DNA from: Candidatus Dormiibacterota bacterium
GTDB lineage: Bacteria; Chloroflexota; Dormibacteria; Dormibacterales; Dormibacteraceae
NCBI GenBank assembly: GCA_003169845.1
Contig: PNAG01000002.1
Location: forward strand, 186,001-250,000
Direction: 5' to 3'
DNA length: 64,000 nucleotides
How positions within the stretch are numbered: position 1 is the first letter of the stretch; each line of letters starts with the position of its first letter. This document shows, one piece after another, positions 1-8,440 of the stretch. The position numbers and the translations under genes were made by a program. Under the pieces are notes generated by a model. It was not told the origin of the DNA, ran no database searches, and saw only the letters and a list, made by a program, of their open reading frames with translations.

Positions 1-60
1 AACAACGGACAGATCGCAAGCTTCCCACTCAACGTCGGCGGGAAGATCGGCTTCGTATGA
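1..60 (+). CDS. 3' end of an unidentified protein (partial)
   Basis: The first reading frame is open from base 1 and ends at TGA 58-60, giving a 19-residue tail that ends in GGKIGFV. The stop overlaps the ATG of the next gene by four bases (ATGA), so the two are probably translated together. Too little is visible to name the product. As it precedes a glycosyltransferase on the same strand, it may belong to a surface or structural gene set left of the window. Confidence 0.5.
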   Translation, partial: NNGQIASFPLNVGGKIGFV

Positions 61-1508
61 GCGAGCTGCCGCTCGTCTCCTGCCTCATGCCGACCAAGAA
101 CCGGCGGCACTTCGTGCCGCAGGCGATCGCCTACTACCAGCGGCAGGACTATTCCAACCGCGAGCTGCTCGTCCTCGACGACGGTGACGATCCGGTCGGT
201 GACCTGATCCCCGACGATCCCACAATTCGCTACGTGCGGCTCGACCGGCCATACCGGCTCGGATCCAAACGCAACCTGGCCTGCCAGCTGGCCCGCGGCG
301 AGATCCTCGCCCACTGGGACGACGACGATTGGTACGCGCCCTGGCGGTTGAGTCACCAGGTCTCGGGGATGCAGGAGCAGGGCGTCGAGCTTTCGGGATC
401 GCCCCGCGTGCTCTTCCTCGAGCTTGGCAGTGGGCGTGCCTGGACTTATGACTATCCGTCGATGGGCCGACCGTGGCTGAACGGTGCGAGCCTGTGCTAC
501 ACGCGCTCGCTTTGGGACCGGATCAAGTTCGCCGACGTCGAACTAGGCGAGGACGCACTTTTCGCATGGAGCATCTCGACGTTCAATCCCCACCAGCCGG
601 ACCACCACCTGCTGGTGTCGTTGATCCACGGGACCAATGCCGCTCCTAAGATCGTCACCGACCGCGGCTGGCAGCCGTGCCCGCCGGACGATGTCCTTCA
701 AGTCATGGGCCGGGATATCGAGTTCTACGGCGCCCTTCGCCCGCCGCCGAGGTCAGCACAGAGCACGCCGATGGTGAGCTGCATCGTGCCCACATACAAC
801 CGGCGCGCTTTCATCCGGCAGTCCATCAAGTACTTCCTCGCCCAGGACTACCCGGCACGCGAGATGATCATCGTCGACGACGGCACCGAGCCGGTGGGCA
901 ACGACATGCCCCGCGACGACCGCATCCGTTATGTGCGCCTGGGCTACCGGCGATCGATCGGGGCCAAGCGCAACCTGGCCTGCGAGATGGCCCGGGGCGA
1001 GATCATGATGCAGTGGGATGACGACGACTGGCACGGGCCCGGGCGTATCAGCCACCAGGTTGCCGACATCGCCACCAACCTTGCCGACCTGACCGGCCTG
1101 CACCACGGCCTCTTGCTCGAGACCCCGACCTCGCAGTTCTGGTCGTGCCGCGAAGACCTCCACGCGCGCATGTTCTTCCAGTCGCGGTCGATCCACGGCG
1201 GGACGCTGGCGTTCCGCAAGAGCGTCTGGCTGAAATGTGGCGGCTATCCGGACCAGTCACTAGCCGAGGACGCGGTGTTGATGCAGCGAGCGATATCATG
1301 CGGCGCGCGTGTCCTGCGGTTGGCGAACGCGGGAACCTATGTCTACGTTCGCCACGAGACGAACTCCTGGCGCTTCAACTGCGGAGACTTCGGCGGCCCG
1401 GATGGCTGGAGTCGCGCACAACCTCCGCGGTTCATGCCGCAAGAAGACATGGACTTCTACCGCGCCCTGCGGGGGGTGGGGACGGCGGGGACAGCTGCGA
1501 CTGTCTGA
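57..1508 (+). CDS. tandem family-2 glycosyltransferase
   Basis: The 483-residue protein holds two GT-A (GT2) domains in a row, about residues 1-230 and 240-475, that are clearly internal duplicates. Each has an N-terminal nucleotide-binding strand (VSCLMPTKNRR and VSCIVPTYNRR), a D-D-G sugar-nucleotide segment, a K-R-N-L-A-C helix and a DDDDW metal-binding motif of the DXD type. It should transfer sugars from nucleotide donors; two domains suggest two successive transfers. No signal peptide or membrane segment is visible, so it is probably cytoplasmic. It overlaps the upstream gene by ATGA. Its place beside an injection-system locus makes modification of a particle or surface component possible, but that is inference. 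Confidence 0.85.
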   Translation: MSELPLVSCLMPTKNRRHFVPQAIAYYQRQDYSNRELLVLDDGDDPVGDLIPDDPTIRYVRLDRPYRLGSKRNLACQLARGEILAHWDDDDWYAPWRLSHQVSGMQEQGVELSGSPRVLFLELGSGRAWTYDYPSMGRPWLNGASLCYTRSLWDRIKFADVELGEDALFAWSISTFNPHQPDHHLLVSLIHGTNAAPKIVTDRGWQPCPPDDVLQVMGRDIEFYGALRPPPRSAQSTPMVSCIVPTYNRRAFIRQSIKYFLAQDYPAREMIIVDDGTEPVGNDMPRDDRIRYVRLGYRRSIGAKRNLACEMARGEIMMQWDDDDWHGPGRISHQVADIATNLADLTGLHHGLLLETPTSQFWSCREDLHARMFFQSRSIHGGTLAFRKSVWLKCGGYPDQSLAEDAVLMQRAISCGARVLRLANAGTYVYVRHETNSWRFNCGDFGGPDGWSRAQPPRFMPQEDMDFYRALRGVGTAGTAATV

Positions 1509-1576
1509 TGTCGCAAGGCAGCATCCCATGATTGCATGTCGGCGATACCCGGGTCTCCTTCCAAGGGGGTGGAAAA

Positions 1577-2041
1577 ATGCCTGATTCCGGAATGGCGATC
1601 GGAAGTTTCGGCAATTTCGTGACCGCCCGGCTGGCGACAGGTGCGGCTCTCAACGGGCCGCCGGACATTAATGCGCTGGCCGCCGTCGGGATTACGCATG
1701 TGATCGACTGCCGGGCGGAGTTCGACGACGGCGCACTGCTAGCCCAACGATTCCACTACATCTACGCACCGACAGCGGACGACGGTCTGACCAAGCCCCC
1801 GGCGTGGTTTGAGCTGGGCATTGTTTTTGCCCTCCAGGCACTGTCCCAGCCCCGCAACCGCGTCTACGCGCACTGCGCTGCCGGAGTGAATCGCGGGCCG
1901 TCGATGTGCTACGCGATCATGCGGGCGTTCGGCTGGTCCGCGGCGGACGCGCTGTCGACGATCAAAACGGCCCGGCCCGTCGCGCAGATTCGTTACGGCG
2001 GCGATGCAGACCTGGCGATCGTCGCACTGGGGTACGCCTGA
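1577..2041 (+). CDS. dual-specificity-type Cys phosphatase
   Basis: This 154-residue protein carries the Cys-dependent phosphatase P-loop HCAAGVNRGPS, with the nucleophile at about C100 and the phosphate-binding Arg six residues later. Acidic residues near D68/D69 (TADD) could be the general acid. The start is set at ATG 1577 because a purine-rich AAGGGGGTGG lies just upstream; an earlier in-frame ATG at 1532 has no such site. It follows the glycosyltransferase by 68 bp on the same strand. It could act on protein, sugar or RNA 5'-phosphates; the sequence does not show which. Confidence 0.75.
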   Translation: MPDSGMAIGSFGNFVTARLATGAALNGPPDINALAAVGITHVIDCRAEFDDGALLAQRFHYIYAPTADDGLTKPPAWFELGIVFALQALSQPRNRVYAHCAAGVNRGPSMCYAIMRAFGWSAADALSTIKTARPVAQIRYGGDADLAIVALGYA

Positions 2042-2107
2042 CCGGTCTTACGGAGACACCTTGCTCCCAGAACTCGCGAGGGTCGCTCACACCGGCATGG
2101 TTTTGGA

Positions 2108-2467
2108 CTAGCGCAGCGAATACTGGCTGTTCGCGTGCGCCGGCCCGCCTATGTAGACGTCGTGCTCCTTCGAATACAGCGCCATTCCCTTCGTCTGTAC
2201 GGCCCCCAGCGCCTTGGCAACTCGAGGCACATAGCGCGGGAAAAATTCCTCGGCGTAAAGGCGCATCGACTCATCGCCCTGCTTGAGCCGGCGCAGCTCG
2301 ATGGTGTTCCACAACCTCGTCATGGTCAGGTAGTCCTCGACTGTCAGGTCGGCACCCGACTTCATCCGCTCGAAGTAGTCATCGACCAGGGTTCGGAACT
2401 CGGCGGCGCCGATCGGTATACCGAGCGCGGTCTCATCGGAGCGATCCATCTGCTGATCGCGGCTCAT
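2108..2467 (-). CDS. small acidic helical protein, last gene of the injection-system operon
   Basis: This 119-residue protein is not recognised. It is predicted mainly helical and acidic (for example LVDDYFERMKSGADL), with no signal peptide or membrane segment. Its ATG lies 9 bp after the stop of the putative cargo gene, and it is the last gene of the minus-strand operon. That position and size would fit a loading chaperone, adaptor or immunity partner for the cargo. That is inference from context only. Confidence 0.6.
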   Translation of the reverse strand: MSRDQQMDRSDETALGIPIGAAEFRTLVDDYFERMKSGADLTVEDYLTMTRLWNTIELRRLKQGDESMRLYAEEFFPRYVPRVAKALGAVQTKGMALYSKEHDVYIGGPAHANSQYSLR

Positions 2468-2476
2468 TGGATACGG

Positions 2477-3280
2477 TCAGGACAGCGAGTAGGTGGGGTA
2501 GTCATGTTTGACGATGTTCTTGAACTCAGGACTCGGCGCGTTGATCACCTGTACGCCTGATGCTTTCCCGGCGATCTTGGTGCCTTTGCCGAACTCCGCT
2601 TTGGTGCCAAAGCCCGTCCAGCCCCATTTGAACGCCCTCAGGAACTTGTCCTTTCCCTCGCCCTTGTGGTTCACCGCCACAATGGCAGTTTCAAGGTATG
2701 CCTCATCGTGGATTGCTGCGGCGCCAACACGATCCGTGATCTGTATCGTCCCATGATCCTTGGTGAATGACACGAGTCCGATCACCTCTGCGGGAGTCAG
2801 GTAGTACGGCATCGTCGGATGAGCGGGTGGATTGCCCGACATGGTGACGTAGGGGGAATTCTTGCCCCCGTCCACAAAGGCGTCCCATGTCTTGCCTTTG
2901 TAAGTCCAGCTGTAAGTGCCAACCTGTGCACCGTCGGTTCCACGCGTCGTCATGACGGTCTGGATTGCCTGCAACGACGTCGTCGGCGTATCCGTCACGG
3001 AGAAAGTGATGTCCAGGTTGATACCCTCGAGTCCCCCCGCCGACCCCCACGTTTTGTATCCACGGTCCGGCCGCTCGATGGTTGACGGGCCCGTGTCAGT
3101 CTCAGTGCCCAGGCTGCGCAGTCGATTTTGGATTGCATCCTGTGCGGCGTGATTGCCGAACCTTCGCTGAAGCTCCATGGCTTGACTCGCGTCCACAGGG
3201 CGGCGATCGCGCACGTTGCGGCTGCGCATTGCGGTCGAGCCGGCTGATCGACCCTCGGCCGGCTCCATGAATTGGTGCAT
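2477..3280 (-). CDS. putative injection-system cargo/effector
   Basis: The frame is open further upstream, but the start is set at ATG 3280, where GGGAG sits 6-7 nt upstream, giving 267 residues. The N-terminal ~60 residues are Arg-, Gln- and Ala-rich and include MELQRRFGNHAAQDAIQ. This resembles the LQR-x-x-GN-x-A stretch common at the N termini of DUF4157-type extracellular injection system cargo. The remainder has no motif I recognise; it is rich in beta-type segments and Gly/Thr and ends in a Lys-rich region. There is no signal peptide. It lies downstream of the AAA+ ATPase and small protein, where cargo genes are often found. Cargo status is inferred. Confidence 0.6.
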   Translation of the reverse strand: MHQFMEPAEGRSAGSTAMRSRNVRDRRPVDASQAMELQRRFGNHAAQDAIQNRLRSLGTETDTGPSTIERPDRGYKTWGSAGGLEGINLDITFSVTDTPTTSLQAIQTVMTTRGTDGAQVGTYSWTYKGKTWDAFVDGGKNSPYVTMSGNPPAHPTMPYYLTPAEVIGLVSFTKDHGTIQITDRVGAAAIHDEAYLETAIVAVNHKGEGKDKFLRAFKWGWTGFGTKAEFGKGTKIAGKASGVQVINAPSPEFKNIVKHDYPTYSLS

Positions 3281-3296
3281 CACCGCTCCCTGGTCT

Positions 3297-3578
3297 TCAT
3301 ACCCGCAACTGCTGAACCAGAGCCCCGTAAATCGCTTGCGCGACCATCCGCGCCAGCTGCTCGTCGCCCGACAGGCTGAGGTCCGCACTCACTGACGGAA
3401 CCGTCACCTGCGCGAGGCGCCGTCCACCGCCGGCGAGCCCGAGCTGCATCAGGTTCTGGTTCACGAGCTCCTCGAGGAGCGCGATCGCCCTCCGGCTGAT
3501 CGTGCCGGCGCGGTGCTGGTGACCGGCAGCGCCTTCGAACGTCAGCTGAAGCTCACCGATCTCCAGCTCCAGGCTCAT
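3297..3578 (-). CDS. small injection-system-associated protein (93 aa)
   Basis: This 93-residue protein has an N-terminal amphipathic stretch (LELEIGELQLTFEG) and two probable helices, and it lacks cysteines. Its ATG overlaps the ATPase stop (ATGA), which implies translational coupling. Short proteins of this kind commonly follow the ATPase in extracellular contractile injection loci, but I cannot assign a specific role. An assembly or capping function is one possibility. Confidence 0.6.
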   Translation of the reverse strand: MSLELEIGELQLTFEGAAGHQHRAGTISRRAIALLEELVNQNLMQLGLAGGGRRLAQVTVPSVSADLSLSGDEQLARMVAQAIYGALVQQLRV

Positions 3579-5791
3579 CGCTGCGCTCCGTCCAGCAGCC
3601 GCCAGTACGGACCAAAATCCGCCGCGCTCGTGACCTTGCCCATCTTGTCGAGCTCTCGCCGGAGGCCGAGGACGAGGTCGCCCATGCCCACGGCATCGTT
3701 GCGAGCGGCTGCCTGGTACGTCGCGTGGAGGAACGCGCCCTTGATGTTCCCGCCTGACAGCGCGAACTTCTCGGCCAGGAACTCCCAGTTGACGTCGTCC
3801 GCGATCGGCGCTTCGGAGGGCGGGATGCGCCGCCAGATCCGCCGCCGCTCGTCCACGTCCGGGAAAGGAAGGTCGACCACGAAGTTCAGCCGCCGAAGGA
3901 AAGCCTCGTCGAGGTTGCGCTTCAAGTTCGTGGACAGGATCACAAGGCCTTCGTAAGTGTCGATGCGCTGCAGCAGGTAGCTGATCTCGATGTTCGCGTA
4001 GCGGTCGTGGGCCTCGGTGACCTCACTCCGCTTTCCGAAGAGTGCGTCCGCCTCATCGAAGAACAGGAGCGAGCTCGTCGACTCGGCCGCATCGAAGATC
4101 CGGCTCAAGTTCTTTTCCGTCTCCCCGATGTACTTGCTCACCACCGTGGCCAGGTCGACTGTGTAGAGGTCGAGCCCAAGCTCGCCGGCGATGATCTCTG
4201 CGGCCATCGTCTTGCCCGTGCCGGGCGCCCCGCTGAAAAGCGCACTCAGGCCTTTCCCACGTGACAGCCGGGCGCCGAATCCCCAATCCGACAGCACGCG
4301 CCGGCGGCTCTTGACCGCCGCAACGATCTCTTCCAATTGCCGCATCGAATCCTTGGCCAGGACGATGTCGTGCCAGCCGAACCGCGGCGAGATGCGGTTG
4401 GCCAGCCCGATCAGTGCCGACGCTCCCGCATCACGGCAGGCCGCCTCGACGTCGCTGACGAGGGGCGACGCCTCGTCGCCCCGCAGCTTTGCGCGCAGCC
4501 GCGCGGAGGCCACCACCGATTCGAGCTGCGAGATCGCCAGCCTGTATCGCCCGGCCAGCGAGTCCGCCTCGGCGTGGTCGACAGTGATGCCATGAGCGGT
4601 CAGCGCCGCGTACCAGGCCGTAGCACGCGCGGCAAGGTCGGGCGCCGGAAGCTCAACGCTGAGCCAGGGCTGTTGGGCGCCTCTCTGGGCGTTGATCGGA
4701 TAGCGCGCAACCACGAACGCCAGCCAGGCGAAGTCTGTCAGCGCATCGATCAGCTGCGCCATCCTGAATTCGCTCTCGGCCGGGGTCTGTCCCAGGCCGT
4801 CACCGCAGTCGACCAGCAGGGCACACGGCTGCAGCAGCGCCTCGCGGACGGCCTCGCGGACGGCCTTCTCGAACGGCGCGCCGGCGGCCACCAGGAGCGG
4901 AAGGTCGAGCAGCAACAGGGGTGCCTCGAGTGGGCCGCATACCTCCGCCGCAAGATCGATTGCAGCCGCCTGGGAGCCGCCATGCAGCGAAACCAGGAGC
5001 TTCTCGCTGCCGCTCGAGCTGGTCAGCGTCTGTCGGGCGATGGCCAGGAGCCGGGCCGCCAGGCCCGTCGGTTCGCCGCCCAGCGTGTCCATCCGCCGCA
5101 GCCACTGGCGGGACGGCATTTCGGTGCGGCCGAGGAGCACGTCGGAGATTCGGGAATCGAGCCTGATGCTCTGGCTGAGCCGGGCGGATGCTCCGTCGTC
5201 CTGGTTCTCATGCGCCGCCAGCACGAGGCCGGCGCGCACCAGCGTCGCCTGCTCGCCGAGTGCGGCCCGCCCCGCTGCCCGCGTCGCGAGGTCATCGCCC
5301 AGCAGCGCCAGCGCGAGCTCGATCGAAGGCTGCCGCCGGTTGATGTCGTCGTGCAGGTAACCGTAAGCACGCTCGTAGCGCCGGTCCAGCTCCGGCGCCA
5401 GGCAGAGCACCAGCACCTCCTCCTCCCAGGCGCTCAGGCGAAAGGTCTGGGCCAGCCGAAACAGTGGCAGGTCTATGCCCGCGCCAATGCTCGCTTCCAC
5501 CTTGCGGTCGATCGCGTTCTTGACCTCCAGCGCGGTGCGGCCATCGGCCCGGCTGCTCAGGAGGGCGTCGATCTCGTCATCGCTTACGAACATGCCGTGC
5601 CCCCACGCGGCGGATGGCGGTGCATCGGTCGCCGGCCGTTCCCGGCGGGCGGTCTCCGCGAGAGCTGCCAGACGTGCGTCTAGCAGCTGGAGACGATCGT
5701 GCAAATGCTCCCAGCGGTCGCGGTACGGCGCAGGCGCCGGTTCGGGTTGTGCCTGTAGAGCTCGCCCCCGCGGCTGCGTCAACCTGCTCAT
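3575..5791 (-). CDS. AAA+ ATPase of the contractile injection system (Afp15/Pvc15-type)
   Basis: The 738-residue protein has a ~480-residue N-terminal region of winged-helix and degenerate ATPase character, followed by a C-terminal AAA+ module. The Walker A motif is GAPGTGKT at about residue 521 and Walker B is LLFFDEAD at about 574. A second-region-of-homology segment (FLRRLNFVVDLPFPD) follows. A large ATPase of this architecture is a hallmark of extracellular contractile injection systems (Afp15/Pvc15), where it is linked to assembly or cargo loading. It overlaps the upstream DUF4255 gene and the downstream 93-aa gene by ATGA at both ends. Confidence 0.9.
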   Translation of the reverse strand: MSRLTQPRGRALQAQPEPAPAPYRDRWEHLHDRLQLLDARLAALAETARRERPATDAPPSAAWGHGMFVSDDEIDALLSSRADGRTALEVKNAIDRKVEASIGAGIDLPLFRLAQTFRLSAWEEEVLVLCLAPELDRRYERAYGYLHDDINRRQPSIELALALLGDDLATRAAGRAALGEQATLVRAGLVLAAHENQDDGASARLSQSIRLDSRISDVLLGRTEMPSRQWLRRMDTLGGEPTGLAARLLAIARQTLTSSSGSEKLLVSLHGGSQAAAIDLAAEVCGPLEAPLLLLDLPLLVAAGAPFEKAVREAVREALLQPCALLVDCGDGLGQTPAESEFRMAQLIDALTDFAWLAFVVARYPINAQRGAQQPWLSVELPAPDLAARATAWYAALTAHGITVDHAEADSLAGRYRLAISQLESVVASARLRAKLRGDEASPLVSDVEAACRDAGASALIGLANRISPRFGWHDIVLAKDSMRQLEEIVAAVKSRRRVLSDWGFGARLSRGKGLSALFSGAPGTGKTMAAEIIAGELGLDLYTVDLATVVSKYIGETEKNLSRIFDAAESTSSLLFFDEADALFGKRSEVTEAHDRYANIEISYLLQRIDTYEGLVILSTNLKRNLDEAFLRRLNFVVDLPFPDVDERRRIWRRIPPSEAPIADDVNWEFLAEKFALSGGNIKGAFLHATYQAAARNDAVGMGDLVLGLRRELDKMGKVTSAADFGPYWRLLDGAQR

Positions 5792-7236
5792 GCGCTGATG
5801 ACGATCTCGCGCGAGTTGTGCGCGTCGACCACCACCGCGACTGTGTGGGCGCCGGGGGTGAGACGGCGGGTGAACGTCTGCGTCAGCTGTATTGCGTTCG
5901 TGTTGGCGCCGATGGCGTACTCCTGGCCGTCGACGATGATCCGGACATCGGCGCCGTCGAACCGGGCACCGCGCAGATTCAAGACTCCGGTGCTGCTGTT
6001 GTAACCAGAGTTGGGCGAGTAGCCGCTGATACCGTTCAGCCGCGGTATGACCTCGAGTGTCCGCGCATTGCTCAGGCGGTTGTCCTGAAGCCTGAGAAAG
6101 ACGTCATAGAAACCGTTTCTCAACGTCGACCCTGTGGCCGAGTTCTTCGTTGCGGCCGCGGGAAGCGCAATCGCCACTTTGCCAGCTGAGGCGCCGGCCA
6201 TGAACGAGGTCACCGACCAGGACGGGTTGACTCCCGAACCGAAGACCTCTGCAGGATTGGTGAAACCAGATCCACTGAGCGTCAGCTGGCTGTCGGCCGG
6301 CAGCGTCGGGTCGAGCGCGGTGCGGATCGGGGTGAGGTTGGAGATCCACGGCACCACCGTGAACGAAAGGGGTTGGCTCCAACGGCCGTTGACCCGAACT
6401 CGAACATCTTCCTCTGGACCGGCCGGCAGGCCGCTCGGCAGCAGCACCGTGATCTGCCGGTCGGTGGGAGTGCCGGTGATGGCCACGGCAACATCGCCGA
6501 CGGTCACCGTCGGGGTTTGGCCGGGGAACGAGAACCCGTAGCCGCTCAGCACCACCTGAGTCGGAGTGGACTGGACGCCGGCCCGCGACGCGAGCGGCCC
6601 TTGATCCGGAGTCAAGCTCGTGAGTCGTGGAGCACTCATCGTGACGACTGTCAGACCGGTCGACTGCACGAGCCCGGCCGGCAGGGAGGGCGGGGCAGTG
6701 GGTGTCAGCTGGACCAGCGTGACTTCGTACGCGACTGAGAGCCGGTAGGGCTTGCCGATCGTGCTCCAGATCTTGGACAGCTCGTCCATGCTGACCGGGT
6801 GCAGCCGGATCCTGATGTCTTCATACGAGTTCAACAGGAAGTCCGGTAGAACCGAGCTGGCGTCAAAGCCCGGCAGGTGGACTCGGTTCAAGATCGGGTA
6901 CTCGTGCAGCAGGAGCATCGCTTGGCCGAGCATGCGATGCGCGGCGTCCTCGGGGTCGTTTTGCTGCGGACGCGCGGCGAACGGCGTCAGCAGGTAGAAC
7001 AGCTCCAGCGACAGCGCGGGCTCGGGCCGGGCCGGCGCGCCCGAGCGGTCACCCGGCCAGTCGATGTTCTTCAGATATGGGCTTTCGTTGGTGCGATACA
7101 TATAAAGGTTGACGCCGCTGCCCGATGGCGGATCTTCTCCTGGCGGTAGGAGTGTCACTAAGGAGCCGCTCGCCATCTGAGTGACGAGAAGCGACCGTAT
7201 GGCCTTCGTCACGAAGCTGATGGCGTCAGTGCTCAT
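5788..7236 (-). CDS. DUF4255 (Pvc16-type) protein with IPT/TIG repeats
   Basis: The start is set at ATG 7236, 10 bp after the previous stop; the frame is open further upstream without support. The 482-residue product begins with a Pvc16/DUF4255 domain (about residues 1-190: a short alpha-helix, then VNLYMYRTNESPYLKN and the HEYPILNRVHLPG region). In contractile injection particles this family forms the tail terminator or cap. Two to three Ig-like IPT/TIG domains follow (PRLTSLTPDQGP, VVLSGYGF and LTLSGSGF segments) and then a beta-rich C terminus. Such extensions occur in injection loci of soil bacteria and may decorate the particle. Confidence 0.85.
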   Translation of the reverse strand: MSTDAISFVTKAIRSLLVTQMASGSLVTLLPPGEDPPSGSGVNLYMYRTNESPYLKNIDWPGDRSGAPARPEPALSLELFYLLTPFAARPQQNDPEDAAHRMLGQAMLLLHEYPILNRVHLPGFDASSVLPDFLLNSYEDIRIRLHPVSMDELSKIWSTIGKPYRLSVAYEVTLVQLTPTAPPSLPAGLVQSTGLTVVTMSAPRLTSLTPDQGPLASRAGVQSTPTQVVLSGYGFSFPGQTPTVTVGDVAVAITGTPTDRQITVLLPSGLPAGPEEDVRVRVNGRWSQPLSFTVVPWISNLTPIRTALDPTLPADSQLTLSGSGFTNPAEVFGSGVNPSWSVTSFMAGASAGKVAIALPAAATKNSATGSTLRNGFYDVFLRLQDNRLSNARTLEVIPRLNGISGYSPNSGYNSSTGVLNLRGARFDGADVRIIVDGQEYAIGANTNAIQLTQTFTRRLTPGAHTVAVVVDAHNSREIVISA

Positions 7237-7246
7237 CGCGCCGGCC

Positions 7247-8437
7247 TCAGGGCGTGAGCTTGAAGCGGCCCAGGTGGCCGCGGTCCAGCGAGCCACTCGC
7301 GGTCGGCGCTGCGGACGGGCGCTGGCGCCGAACTACCGCAGGCCGGTGGACCACCTCTACCTGCATGCGCCCGATGACGATGGTTGCTCGCTCGGCCGGT
7401 TTGGATTCCCGCTGCCCGGCGCCCCGGTCTAGTCCGGACGTAGAGGACGGCGAAACCGAGTGCGAGCCGGCGCCCTTTGGCATCGGTGTGATCGGAACTG
7501 CGGCAGCGGACGCGGGCACCCGTCCGGGAGGGCCGGGGGACGCCGGCAGGACTCCTGCTGCACGTGCGTGCGATTCAATCGCGAGGGCGGCGGTCGCCAC
7601 GGAGCCGGCCGTCAATGACCCTGCCGGAATCGCCCGGGCGAGCTGATCGGCGACCGCAGGAGTGGAGCCGGTGCTGACGGGAAACTGCCCGGCGGGCCGG
7701 TGGTGTGCCAACTCCGCCGGGACGCCGGCCAGTCCTGGAGACTCGCCTCGATTGCTCGCGTCATGTGGCTCAAGTGACATCGCAGGTTCGCGAGTCACAG
7801 GGGTTTTCGGCGCTGGGTCCGCCCCTGGGCGCCCTCGAGTGGTCAATTCTTGGGCCGGGCGCGATGCGGTGCGTCCGCGCGCTTTCGTTGTCCGGGGAGT
7901 CGGTTCCTCAGCCGCGTGAGCAGGGCTGGGCGGGTCCGCCTCCATCGGGGGTCCCGTTGGGGCGGTCGACCCGGGCCGGCGGAGGCTGCGCGAGCTTACG
8001 GCACCCGACCGCGGGCGCCGGACGATCGTTGGAGCACCTTCAGACGCCGGCTCGGCATCGCCGGGCACCTCCATGTGGCGTTGCCGTCGGGTCTCAAAAA
8101 GAGGTCGCCCTGGGGTTGATAAAGCTGGGGTTCGACCGGCACGTCCACCAGCTCGGCGCGGGGCATCGGTAGGCGGGCGGTCTCGTTTTGGTGCGATCCC
8201 GACGTAATCGTCAGGACCGGCTGCCGCGGGCGCTGCCCCGGACTCGGCCGGCGCATTAAGCTCGGCCGGCAGGGGTTCGGCCGCGGCTTCGGCGCCGCCT
8301 GTCTGATCAGGCAGTTCGCCTGGAAGATGCGCCAGCGTAGCCGGGTAGATCCCAGGCCGAAACACTCGTCGAAGGCCGGCCGGCTGCCGCCAATGCTGAG
8401 CACCTGCGGCCGCCACACGCTCGAGATAAGAAGCCAT
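7247..8437 (-). CDS. Pro/Ala/Arg-rich injection-system protein
   Basis: This 396-residue protein is low in complexity (Pro, Ala, Arg, Gly) except at its ends. The C terminus has VIGRMQVEVVHRP and then LDRGHLGRFKL, resembling the conserved tail of the disordered protein found at this place in many extracellular injection loci. It starts 3 bp after the zinc-ribbon gene and ends 10 bp before the DUF4255 gene. Between about 8050 and 8230 another frame also reads as plausible protein (for example AELVDVPVEPQLYQPQGDLF). A local frame change or sequencing error in this GC-rich tract is therefore possible. Its role is unknown; a flexible linker at the baseplate is one idea. Confidence 0.6.
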   Translation of the reverse strand: MASYLERVAAAGAQHWRQPAGLRRVFRPGIYPATLAHLPGELPDQTGGAEAAAEPLPAELNAPAESGAAPAAAGPDDYVGIAPKRDRPPTDAPRRAGGRAGRTPALSTPGRPLFETRRQRHMEVPGDAEPASEGAPTIVRRPRSGAVSSRSLRRPGSTAPTGPPMEADPPSPAHAAEEPTPRTTKARGRTASRPAQELTTRGRPGADPAPKTPVTREPAMSLEPHDASNRGESPGLAGVPAELAHHRPAGQFPVSTGSTPAVADQLARAIPAGSLTAGSVATAALAIESHARAAGVLPASPGPPGRVPASAAAVPITPMPKGAGSHSVSPSSTSGLDRGAGQRESKPAERATIVIGRMQVEVVHRPAVVRRQRPSAAPTASGSLDRGHLGRFKLTP

Positions 8438-8440
8438 GGT

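Noticed and set aside
4337..5683. Long plus-strand open frame of 448 codons opposite the ATPase gene
   Set aside because: It lies wholly antisense to the AAA+ ATPase with clear Walker motifs; its composition (Arg, Gln, Gly-rich) is that of a GC-rich shadow.
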